From the NCBI RefSeq assembly GCF_001949145.1, contig NW_019091368.1:2127852-2141287 (forward strand): a stretch of DNA of 13,436 bases. The letters are read 5' to 3'. The translations under genes were made by a program, and so were the position numbers. Shown one piece after another: positions 1 to 8,365 of this stretch (its first letter is position 1; the number at the start of each line of letters is the position of its first letter). The notes beneath the pieces were generated by a model. It was not told the DNA's origin. It did not search any database and saw only the letters and a program-made list of their open reading frames with translations. This DNA comes from Acanthaster planci (lineage: Eukaryota > Echinodermata > Asteroidea > Valvatida > Acanthasteridae).

Positions 1-667
1 TTTAGTTCTTAGTTGTTCTAATGACATCTTTCTTTGTGGAGTACGCTCCTCTAATTTATGTACTTAGTCATTTATTAAATAGAAAGAAGAGACTGAAATG
101 TTATAAACTGTGAAATTTAATTATTCCAATATTGTAGCCGTGCACTTAAAAAGTCCTGCATATCATTTGAATGTTATCGAAATACATGTACAGTATATGT
201 ACTACCACACTGTATAAACGTGTGTTAAAACGCCTTTGATACACGTAACACTTGATGAACGTGTCGTGGTGTTAATAATCCGCAAAAGCTATACACGTTG
301 CAGTGTTTATTTTCAATACATGTCGATGTGTTGGGTGTTAAAACGACACAAAACACGTGTATCGGGCAGTAACTTTTTCTGAACACCAAACCACGTTTAG
401 TTCTTTAAAAATTGTTTAATTTTAAACGGTTACATGTTTACAATTATAGCAAAGAAGCGCTTATAATAAGTTGATTTTTACAGTGTAAATAGACTGCAAA
501 GCATGTTGGATGTTCGACCATTAACTGTGAAATTCTCCTGACTATAGCTTCCCTCAAGGACAAGAAACTTTGAGTTCGTAATTGGTAACAATTTATTTCA
601 GAAACTCCTTGAAATGGTTGATGATACGTACCGGTTAAGTATGGTGCACTTGCTCGGTCAGTGACTT
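1..667. other. Non-coding AT-rich stretch, apart from the 213-361 repeat
   Basis: I see no coding region, RNA gene or splice-consistent exon here. The stretch is AT-rich and has one TACATGTA palindrome at 183-190. The only structure I can support is the repeat cluster listed separately. Confidence 0.6.
213..361. repeat. Degenerate ACGTGT / GTGTTAAAACG repeat cluster
   Basis: The 11-mer GTGTTAAAACG occurs exactly at 222-232 and 335-345, with a decayed third copy (GTGTTAATAAT) near 269-279. Between them, ACGTGT and its complement ACACGT recur (about 219, 241, 259, 292 and 354), including a CACGTG E-box core near 354-359. The layout suggests a degenerate tandem or fold-back repeat with a spacing of roughly 50-60 bp. 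No coding frame runs through it. It may be the remains of a small non-autonomous element; a cluster of regulatory E-boxes is possible but unsupported. Confidence 0.4.
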
Positions 668-874
668 ACTGTTAAAAAAATGTTGGTCAAATAGTGTTAG
701 GCATTTGTTATTTGCCCAACCTTGGTTAAAGTTACCGCATTGTTGATTAATTTCCATCACTGTTCGCCAAGCATTGACCAACGATTGGAAAGAATTTGTC
801 CAAGGTTTGGGAATTGATATTCACAGCAACATTCGGCTAAATATCAACCCAAAATTGACCAACATTTTTACAGT
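668..874. mobile_element. MITE-like fold-back element
   Basis: The left arm at 668-690 (ACTGTTAAAAAAATGTTGG then TCAA) pairs with the reverse complement of 855-874 (TTGACCAACATTTTTACAGT), differing by a small indel in the A-run. A second pair lies inside it in the same nested order: CCCAACCTTGG at 715-725 and CCAAGGTTTGGG at 800-811. About 207 bp with nested inverted arms and no coding capacity fits a miniature inverted-repeat element. The CACTGT/ACAGTG-like ends resemble some DNA transposon termini, but I could not see a clean target-site duplication, so no superfamily is assigned. Confidence 0.5.
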
Positions 875-875
875 G

Positions 876-2640
876 ATTTTGCCCCTGCACGTGCAAATAC
901 TTGTGCGTGCCTATTCCCCACAACGTTGCAAAATTTACCTATAGGAACTGAACAGCAAGTATTTTGGGACCGCTTTGGAAATACGCTTTAATTTATCATA
1001 AACTTGAAACTTAGTGAATTTCTTGTAGTTCAATAAAATTAAAGTATCTGGAAACAAAATTTGAGTTGCATCACGTGCGTTATTACTTTACCAATGGAAA
1101 TGCCACAATCAATATCCGAACGGTCTGAGTCTGTATGCACATGCATGTCACATCATGAAAACAGTTGAACACAGAGGCAAATACCTTCTTGAAGGAGCTT
1201 CGCTGTGAAGGAAACGGAGCACGACAATTGATTTCAAAATGATGAATATGCACGTTTCAAATAGATCTTGTGACAAGAGTGATTTTCCTGATACAACTTT
1301 TATCAGGAGGAATGACTTTCATTATCCTTTGCCTTATATAATAAGCCCTATGCCACTGGAGTGCGGTTTTCTAACCTTCCAACGGCCATTGAGTGAAAGG
1401 TTATTACTCTTCTGTAAAAGTTTTAGAAAGGGAGCCGAAATCGATCGATTGGTTAAATGGTTAGCCTTGCCCGCCAGGTTATTGAACCGTAATGGACCCG
1501 CGTAAAGGCACAGGCCCGTTCCCCTGCGTAATGGTCAGTTTGTTTTCGGTAGCAAAGCCTAGGGGTGCAGTTTCAAACAGGATGTAGATTTTGAGACGGG
1601 ATGCTAATGGAACGTACATGTATATGGAAGCAACATTTGGACAACAAAACGGATCGGTGACGGGAATGTGGAAAAAGATCATAATGCAACGTTGGGATGG
1701 CCAAAGTAGATGTTAAAAAATAAATTAGAAAATTGGGAAACAAAAATATCCCTTGATTGGCTGTTGTGGTTTTTCATATTAAACCTATTTCTTTTAACTT
1801 ATAAGCGACAACATTCTATTCTGCAAGGGGCAAGCAAACCCTTGTATTAACACGCCTGTCGCTGTTCTCTTGAAAGGGCTTACGGTAAAAAGTTCACTGC
1901 AAACAAGCCACGTTATCAAGTTTGGTAACTCGATGCAGAAAAATAAACAAACAAACAAAGACCTACATGTATAATCACAGAAAGAAGGAAATGGAAAGAA
2001 TATGAATCGGGAAGGTCAAAGCCAGTGTACTGTATTGCTGTTCGTACAATTCCCTCGGCCGATTGTAAAAGCAAAAATGGCAACCGGCACCTATGTTCAG
2101 GTAGGCCTAAATGAACTATCACTTATCTGGGTTCAAATATGACTGTTTGGCCTCATCCCATCACATCAAACCATCCTCTTAATACATGTCATGATTGCCG
2201 AGGACTGAAACTAAATTCACATTGGAATACATGTAGTTTGAATGCACTTCCAGTTCAACTCGATTGAAATTCCGATCAGTTGGGGTGAGAAATTTTCACT
2301 CAAATTTGTCTTGCCTCTGGTTTCAGTCAAAGGGAGTGAAATTTCGTTATTTCAGTTAGAGAGCACTGTTGCATTTCTGTGTTTTCAACCCCTGTGACCT
2401 CGGAACTTCCCTGCGATGAATTTCCATGTGATTAACCAACTACCACTGCCAATGCATGCCCTTGAGCGCTATCTGTGATGCCTCAAATACGCCCCTTCGG
2501 CAAGATAAAGAAATGTAGTTCAGGCATGTATTGTGTACCACAGGTTACTCTTGTGTAATAATCGGACTACTGGGTGTGAATAACAGGCCCTATTAAAATT
2601 TCATCAATGAACAAGGATCACACAACTATCACGATGTCAT
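876..2640. other. Non-coding intergenic stretch
   Basis: Only short open frames occur (for example 1239-1505 on + and 1916-2122 on -). They show no recognisable motif, codon pattern or flanking splice signals. TACATGTA palindromes lie at 1615-1622, 1964-1971 and 2228-2235, and TAGGCCTA at 2102-2109. I see no RNA gene and no strong repeat. Confidence 0.55.
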
Positions 2641-2852
2641 ACCATCGAGTCCACGACTTAGACTAGTGAGATTTCCTTAAAAAGGGTCTCTAAAACGATC
2701 AAGGAGCATTTTGGGCTAAAAGTTGGGAACCAGCTTTTCTTCTATTATTCAGGTATGCTGATTCTGATAAGCCCGGTTCCTAAGCGATATTTTGAGTTTT
2801 TGGCTGCCTAATTTGCATAATTGAAATGAGAGCTAAATTGCCTCCATTTTGT
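2641..2852 (+). repeat. Left inverted arm of the 3.4 kb unit
   Basis: The reverse complement of this arm aligns with 5801-5998. The best blocks are TAAAAGTTGGGAACCAG (2717-2733), TAATTTGCATAATTGAA (2809-2825) and AGGAGCATTTT (2702-2712). The middle, near 2770-2800, also matches (CGATAT, GGTTCC, TGAGTTTTTG). Outside 2700 the match weakens but is still visible around GACTTAGACTAG (2655-2666). It is non-coding. A TAGGCCTA palindrome lies just inside it at 2857-2864. Confidence 0.65.
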
Positions 2853-3420
2853 TAAGTAGGCCTATCCTTGTAGCTGGTCATGGACACATGAAAATGAAAT
2901 TTCTATTCCTATGTTCTGATGGTTGGACGATATGATTTAGCCATTCTAAGTCCATTTAAGGAATATTTTTGGTAATTAGTGGTTTACCTGTTCATAAATA
3001 TGCAAATGGCCTGCCACCATTAGGTAAAAATCAAATTCATCCATAATTTAAGTGTCAAAACAAGCAAAAATGTCATATAAGGTTTCTTTGGCCATGTTTT
3101 CACCGTCGACAAAGTTATTTAAGAATTAATAAATGTAATGGGAGAGTGATAAGCCTACACCCCTAAACAGAGCCCAGTGTTCCACCGATACTGGGCAGGC
3201 TGGCCAAATACATCACCTTGGAAACATGTACACCTACAAACACCCGCTAAAGCGAGTAAAAAACTTATCTTCATAAAGTTGTCTGCTAGCCTGGAACATG
3301 AGTAGAGTTCATAAACCTCAATGTTTACAGAAGAAGATCTGGCAGATGATTACAGGAAGGGTAAAGCGACCACTGGCAGTGTTGATGCAACGATGACAAA
3401 AAGTAGATGCTGAACTTCAG
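2853..3420. other. Non-coding interior between left arm and pseudogene
   Basis: About 570 bp, AT-rich, with stops in all frames. I read the minus strand for the family's 3' coding part, which a simple head-to-head second copy would predict, and did not find it. The stretch may be 5' non-coding sequence of the element. The true 5' end of the coding remnant could lie somewhat upstream of 3421, but I cannot recognise it. Confidence 0.45.
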
Positions 3421-3903
3421 ATGTTAGAGCCATCAACTAGGCATACGTTAAGTGTGTCAGATGTCCCAAAGGAGGTTTATTCTGTCAGTATTAGTCCCGC
3501 CACAAGTGAGCCTGCGTTTACAGCCCCTGTTGACAAAGCCTTGTTCATGAAACCTGAAGAAGAAAGTGTTTGTGTCCAACACGCAAAAGCAACTGACATG
3601 GCTTTCTTCATGTGCAGTCAGGATTCTGATACAAAACCTTCTCGGACAGTATTCAATCAGTCAATCTCATTAGAGGAACCAGACTGCAGACTGCAGTAAG
3701 ATATTTACCCATAATTCTTGCTCCGGCTCATGAGTTGGATACACTTAATACAGTTGTGAAGAGGTGTACTGCAATATCTTCACATTCTGGGCAGGAACAT
3801 ACTGTCCTTACAGTGGACCAAGCACTTTACTTCAACTCATGGAACTGACGTGTCTGCGGAAGAATATCGAGATAAATTAATTCCTCGCCTTGGTGGACTT
3901 TCA
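3421..3903 (+). pseudogene. N-terminal segment of decayed repeat-family protein (+ strand)
   Basis: An open frame of 92 codons ends at a TAA (3697-3699), and just before it (about 3640-3690) is FNQSISLEEPD. A shift to another frame at about 3693 continues the protein without a break in sense as RYLPIILAPAHELDTLNTVV and then HTVLTVDQALY, ending in a TGA at 3846-3848. A further shift at about 3850 gives EEYRDKLIPRLGGL up to about 3900. These strings match, from memory, the N-terminal part of an uncharacterised multi-copy protein family in marine invertebrates. The segment has at least two frameshifts and two stops. After LGGL the expected continuation (NFLKAIGDH-like) is absent on this strand and is found on the minus strand near 4690, which marks an inversion breakpoint at about 3900-3918. 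Confidence 0.6.
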
Positions 3904-4691
3904 CACTGCAACGAACTTCCTTGTTTTGTCTTTTATGTATTTGGCCACTTCATACAGAGATGCAAATGTTTTTGCATTGCTCTTGTGTAGGGATGTATGG
4001 ATTGGGACTGCTGGCCTGTCTCCATGCTCAGGTACAATCATCCTCTCCTAAATGAATGTATTCACCTCTTCTTGTCTAAGTTGTTGGGCACAAAGTAACG
4101 AGTTTTGGATTTTCTCTGTTTGGTGGCGATATTTTGCAGTGACCCTGGTGAAGCTGATGCAAACAACCTGAATCCCAGGCTGGAAGGCTGAGAGCAATGC
4201 GATCATCGTTGTCCCGCTTTTGCCGCGATTTGGTAGCTTCACTGTACACACCTGTGCCTTACCAGGACAGTTATTGTACAGTGCATGTAAGACCTCAGAT
4301 TATAAAAGTGCCCATCTACAAGGTTCGGATGTAGTTTTTGTGATGCCAATGATCCCGCCGCCTCTGTTTCCTGTATACCGTTTATCCACTCCATAGCTTG
4401 GTCTGGGTCTACCTGGTTGAACTAGCCAACAGAACGCTTGACAACAAAGTTGCCTCTTTGAAACTCTAACACATGTAATATGACCTCTGGAAGTCTCTGC
4501 ATCTCGGCTAAATACGGCTGGACCCCGTCGTGTATAGTTTACGCTTGTAGGGTAAGTTTGTAAACTCTCGTAGCCTTATTGTATGCTTTTCCTGACAGGG
4601 CAAGCTGCACATCTCGCTCACCTAGCACTCCGCTCTTCAGCCAAACTTCAGATAAACCAGATCTAGCCAAGTGATCTCCAATAGCCTTCAG
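3904..4691 (-). pseudogene. Middle segment of the same pseudogene, inverted
   Basis: On the minus strand, read from about 4691 downward, the sequence encodes KAIGDHLARSGLSEVWLKSG, VLGERDVQLALSGKAYNKAT and RVYKLTLQA without a stop. It then reads NYTRRGP (about 4520-4540), YLAEMQRLPEV, FQRGNFVVKRS, a stop, and FNQVDPDQAMEWING. A frame change gives GGGIIGITKTTS. Further on come EKIQNSLLCAQQLRQEEVN (about 4060-4110) and, near 3918-3975, AKTFASLYEVAKYIKDKTRK. This is the family's central third in the correct order but on the opposite strand from both neighbours. Between LTLQA and NYTRRGP I estimate that roughly 150 residues of the usual family are missing. The strand switch suggests an internal inversion of about 780 bp after insertion. 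Confidence 0.6.
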
Positions 4692-5779
4692 CTTCTGCCT
4701 GTTCCAGTGTCACTTGCTGAAATGAATGGTACACTCCGTACCGGAAACAAATCTGTATTGGCAGATAAGATAAATGAAGACCTCATCTGTCCTGAAGCTA
4801 TTGAACTTTATGAAACATCATCTTGCCTTATCATAGATGGACAAGCACTGGTGGTTACTTTGGGAAACCCCGCCAATGCAATGACCTTTGGGGATTTGGC
4901 CGACGCATACGTGCACGTAAGAGCAGTACTGAAGGCAGGCTCCAACTATCAATGGGTTGACACTGTGTTTGAGAGATACAGAAAGGAGACAATCAAGGGT
5001 ACTACCAGAACTCGACGCACAATTACAAATGCAGCTCTACCACTTAGAGTTAGACGAATTGTTGAGGATCGTGATGTGCCTCTGCCGACAAATTGGACAA
5101 ACTTTCTCTCACCCCCTAATAAAAAAGTCGATCTAGCACATTTTTCTGTGTAAGGAACTTTGCTCTCAGGCACCTGATGACGAGGAGATTGTAGTTGCTG
5201 GGGGTTTCAGAGATGTACTTGAGGTTTGGTCATCAAAGACAACCACGGATCTGACTCAACTGAAAGCCACGCACGAAGCTTAGAAGCTGGCACTTGGTCG
5301 GTGTTGTTACATGCTGTGCATATTAATTACAAAATGGTTGTGTCATCAAGGGACACTGATGTGCTCCTGCTGTAGGTTGCCCACTTCCTACGTATGCAAT
5401 GTGACCGCCTCTGAATGATGTCTGGCACCACCAAGAAACGTTGATACATTCCTATTGACACAGTTTTCAACAGCCTCCCAAGAGATTCAGCTGCATCTCT
5501 TTTACCATTTCATGCATTAACTGAGTGTGACACTACCTCCTATATTGCAAACCACACTAAAAAGTCATCCTGGAAGGTCTTTAAAGAGCACCAACAATTG
5601 CATGCTCACAAACTTGGGAATTAGTGAGCTTACAGAAGAGACGATACGATCTGCAGAAAAAGTTTGTCTGCAGAATATATGATGTACACAAAACAGAATC
5701 TGTTGATGCAGCAAGGCATATACTGTTCTTAAAGACTGGTACGCCAGAAGCGATGCCACCGACACATGATGCTTTGCAG
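4692..5779 (+). pseudogene. C-terminal segment of decayed repeat-family protein, FEN/PIN-like motifs (+ strand)
   Basis: The longest open piece of the pseudogene runs from LPVPVSLAEMNGTLRTGNKS to NFLSPPNKKVDLAHF and a TAA at 5151-5153. After a frame change come ELCSQAPDDEEIVVAGGF and LKATHEA, with a TAG at 5281. Another shift gives LLHAVHI and SSRDTDVLLL, then in-frame stops at 5373 (TAG), 5412 (TGA), 5442 (TGA) and 5622 (TAG). Two more shifts lead to ISELTEETIRSAEK and CRIYDVHKTESVDAARHIL, fading out after about 5779. The spacing of the acidic ATHEEADT-type and SRDTDV motifs resembles the metal-binding acids of FEN/XPG/PIN-like nucleases (inference). Here the first motif is broken by the stop and shift, so no activity is expected. 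The Cys-rich tail I recall for the family is absent. Confidence 0.7.
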
Positions 5780-5800
5780 ACTTGTTTAACCGATATTGAA

Positions 5801-5998
5801 GCAAAATGGCAATTAGGCAGCCATTCAATTATGCAAATTAGAAGGTCAAAAACTCATTATATCGCTTGGTAACCGGGTTTATCTCATTAAGCATACCCGA
5901 CTTATGCTGGAGAGTCTGGTTCCCAACTTTTACCCCCAAAATGCTCCTGTCACATTTGTCAGAAATCCCACGAGTCTAACTCAAGGATTGAGTACCAG
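5801..5998 (-). repeat. Right inverted arm of the 3.4 kb unit
   Basis: This arm is the partner of 2641-2852. It contains TTCAATTATGCAAATTA (5824-5840), TCAAAAACTCA, ATATCGCTTGG, CTGGTTCCCAACTTTTA (5916-5932) and AAAATGCTCCT (about 5939-5949). The outer part around CGAGTCTAACTC (5971-5982) still pairs with the left arm, after a gap of about 15 bp. It follows the pseudogene directly, so the family's 3' coding end was probably lost by deletion here. The arm includes ATGCAAAT, an octamer core, which I treat as coincidental. Confidence 0.65.
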
Positions 5999-6048
5999 CC
6001 CGCCAAGTTCGACTCCATCCCAAACCGTGAACGTTTTTGTACAAAGTA

Positions 6049-6290
6049 GGGGCCGTTTTCCAATACTCAATTCGGCTGCGTCTCAGGCTTCAACTGTTTT
6101 TTAACCAGCTGACGTTGAAGCTGTAAGCGCAGTAATCAGTCTAATAGTGCCACAAAACATCAAATAAGATGCAAGAGAGCCAGAAATTACCGTAATCCAA
6201 TTTAATTTAAACGCTTCAGGCCCACAATCGGGGATTGGTTTTGGGAACGAAGCCTCAAACGGAGCCCAAGTCGAGTATTGGAAAAGGGCC
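6049..6290. mobile_element. MITE-like fold-back element with possible TA duplication
   Basis: TTTTCCAATACTC at 6056-6068 is repeated exactly in inverted form at 6273-6285. The match extends imperfectly for about 60 bp: GGCC outside (6051-6054 and 6287-6290), and inside GAGGCTTC-like and AACCA blocks (around 6082-6106 and 6232-6259). The unit is about 242 bp with no coding capacity. A TA dinucleotide flanks each end (6047-6048 and 6291-6292), consistent with a TA target duplication as used by Tc1/mariner-type elements. TA is too short to be decisive. Confidence 0.55.
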
Positions 6291-6298
6291 TAGGCCTA

Positions 6299-7855
6299 CC
6301 ATGCCACTGCATGCAAGAGTCTTTATGCATACCGTCCCCTTCCGCTGCCGCCCTACCTAGCCCCCCCCCACACGCCCCCCAAAATAAACAAGTTCCTCTT
6401 CACCTGGCAGACATAAAGGCCCGTAACACACATAAATTAATCAATTATAACGGAAAGAAACTTTAAGGGAAATTTAATTGGTTTTCCCATTTCACTGTAC
6501 CAAGCTAGCTCCTAGCTGTGGCTGTACCGATCGTAAAAGGTGACTAAAAGCAAGTCTAAACTGATATTAAAACCGCACGGTCTTCTGGGTATTACTACTA
6601 GTACTAGTTGGCAAAATGGCCACCCCTATCCGTGGCAAGGAACAGATGATTCCGTCATAATTTAGAGGTAGGTTTCACCCGCTCTCTGTCATTAATTACT
6701 CATATTAATTTCATAGTGTACAAGTAAATGTACCTAGTGATGATTTTTTGTATTTGAGCGAGTCTTAAATAATTTAATAGAGCAGAAATTTTTAAACACC
6801 GAGCTGCTTCGAAAGTTGGGTGTCATACCGTAAGGCTGCGTAACTTAACTGCATGCGTCCACGTCTCAATGTATTCGATGATAGGCCTACGGTATATCGA
6901 TTCTTTGCATTGCCGTTGGATTTGGGCCCAGGCCTCCACTGTACATCACATGCACGAAAATAAAAGTCTTGCCACGTCACGCCTGTTCAATTAGCATAGG
7001 ACAATTTTGTAGGAAAAGACTTCGGAAAGATTTTGCTTTGATATAGGGGGACATTGACTTACAAGTTACATGTAGGCCTACTCCAAAATTGTGGCCTTTT
7101 TCCCACACTGATCTGGGTGGTGAGGAGAGGGGTTGTCGAGGGGGATTTTTCAAAAAAAGGGGTGGGGCTTTTATAAGGAAAAAGGGGTTTCCCCACTTCC
7201 ACCTGTCCTCTGATCTCCTCTTTCCCCTCCCCTCCCACTACCTGCCCATGATATCACCATCTCTTTTTCACAAGGATTTTTCCTAAATGCTGGGATTTGA
7301 ACCTCTTTCACTTTTGCAAGTCAATTTCCAGACCGCTCAACTAAGTTGGTTTTTGCTAGTACTTTAAGTAGAGGCCAATCTGTTTTGTTTTACATGTTTA
7401 CCGTAAAAACTACTTGTCAAATGTCTCTTAATGTATTAATCTATTATGAATAGGAAAGAGTTCGTCTGCATTGTACATGCTGTACAGACAACATTAATTT
7501 TCCTGAAAAATGTTACAGCAGCCATTAGAAAGTGATAAGATGTCCTAAAAGTGAATTTAGCTAAAAACATTCTGAAGCATTTACTAAGAAATCACTTAAG
7601 TTTTTTCAGACAAATCTCATGGGTTTGTGCACAGAGGCATCAAGTGTTGTTCTTGCATGTATGGGGACAAAATTCAAGAACCCTCCCCCCTCAAAAAAAA
7701 AACCACCGTGTAATTGTAAGCAAACTCATTGCCAAACACAATATCAGGTCCCTCAATTCACGAGAACTTAAGGTGAATGAGCACTCGACCCATACTTTTT
7801 AAAAACATGTTCCCTTGATTTCCAGTGAGCTGCATGAACACACATGTACACAGCC
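6299..7855. other. Intergenic / upstream region of MON2
   Basis: I see no coding gene here. It includes a C-rich tract (6361-6380), TAGGCCTA palindromes at 6882-6889 and 7073-7080, and a purine-rich then pyrimidine-rich block at about 7110-7260. Within that block are a TTTTATAAG string (7169-7177) and GGGGTTTCCCC (7184-7194, fitting a kappaB-type consensus). The MON2 promoter and any 5' non-coding exon should lie in or beyond this stretch. A usable 3' splice site precedes 7826 (TTGATTTCCAG), so the 5' UTR may be spliced. Confidence 0.4.
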
Positions 7856-7969
7856 ATGGCGGGGCGTGCAGGAGAGACAGTGGTAACAAAGCGACTGGTG
7901 GAAAACTTGCAGACGGACCTGCGCGGGCTGTCCAATGAAAGCAAGAGAAAATTCCCTCCTGTCAAAGAG
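7856..7969 (+). CDS. MON2: MON2, coding exon 1 (residues 1-38, start codon)
   Basis: First coding exon of MON2, a peripheral membrane scaffold of the trans-Golgi network and endosomes. MON2 is related to the large Arf guanine-exchange factors (BIG/GBF) but lacks the catalytic Sec7 domain. With DOPEY proteins and a P4-ATPase it acts in endosome-to-Golgi retrieval, for example of Wntless (family knowledge). The exon encodes VTKRLVENLQTDLRGLSNES and then KRKFPPVKE, closely matching the start of the DCB (dimerisation and cyclophilin-binding) domain in vertebrate MON2, including the conserved KKFPPVKE end. The ATG at 7856 has G at -3 and G at +4, a strong initiation context. An in-frame ATG at 7844 would add MYTA but has a poor context. 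The exon ends in phase 0 at GAG|GTAAAT. The gene runs past the right edge of the window. Confidence 0.93.
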
Positions 7970-8301
7970 GTAAATGATTTGTTCTTTGCCGTGTGGTTCA
8001 AATTATCTCTGGTATCTACGCACTTGTACTGCTTTTATAAATGTCGTATTGAATTTTATGCTATGTCGTCCTTGACAGATTTTCTTTATATTTATTCACA
8101 GAAATAAATAAATGTCAAGTGTAGTGAAGTGTAGTTCCAAAACAAATCTTCATCTGTGTCTTCATCTTCTTTCCTTGCACCTTTGTTTTGTTCGCCAGAC
8201 ATTTATTTGAGTAAATTCATCATAAAAGAGGTCTCTCAAGTGGCAAGAATTGTGAACACATAGTGTAATCACATCTTTTTCTCCATAAATTTGACACTCA
8301 G
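7970..8301 (+). other. MON2: MON2 intron 1
   Basis: 332 bp, from GTAAAT to TTGACACTCAG, phase 0. It is AT-rich. I see no element or RNA gene in it. Confidence 0.8.
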
Positions 8302-8365
8302 GCAGCAGAGGCGGGCATACTCAAGATACGCACCATAGCTGCCAGGAATAAAAACGTTCTACCCG
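8302..8365 (+). CDS. MON2: MON2, coding exon 2 (residues 39-60, last codon split)
   Basis: A 64-nt exon following CAG. It encodes AAEAGILKIRTIAARNKNVL plus P and the first base of an alanine codon, matching the vertebrate AAESGIIKVKTIAARN stretch of the DCB domain. The donor is CCCG|GTCAGT. It ends in phase 1: the remaining G joins CC of exon 3 to give GCC (Ala), which restores the family spacing up to the QPFL motif without gap. It is small, and is recognised by homology together with splice-phase agreement. Confidence 0.9.

Larger units (their letters stand above)
2641..5998. mobile_element. Candidate decayed DNA-transposon-like unit with long inverted ends
   Basis: Two imperfect inverted arms of about 200 bp enclose a decayed protein-coding region of an invertebrate multi-copy family. 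The arms pair over two perfect 17-nt blocks: 2717-2733 with 5916-5932, and 2809-2825 with 5824-5840. The blocks are 75 nt apart in both arms, so the match is colinear and not chance. The coding remnant (3421-5779) sits between the arms. The likeliest reading is a non-functional copy of a mobile element whose terminal inverted repeats are these arms. The alternative is two partial copies inserted head to head, sharing only the 3' non-coding tail. I saw no clear target-site duplication and could not fix the outer ends to the base. Confidence 0.45.

Noticed and set aside
1239-1505. + strand open frame of 88 codons
   Set aside because: No motif, no conserved-looking composition and no flanking splice signals; consistent with chance in AT-rich DNA.
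2853-3420. A second, head-to-head copy of the family's 3' coding end on the minus strand
   Set aside because: Reading the minus strand inside the left arm gave no family motif, so the arm is more simply an inverted terminal repeat, although a truncated copy cannot be fully excluded.
4671-4691. GTG at 4671 as a start codon for the 160-codon frame
   Set aside because: In an animal gene a GTG start is unlikely. The bases before about 4692 belong to the inverted minus-strand segment; the frame is only the longest surviving piece of a pseudogene.
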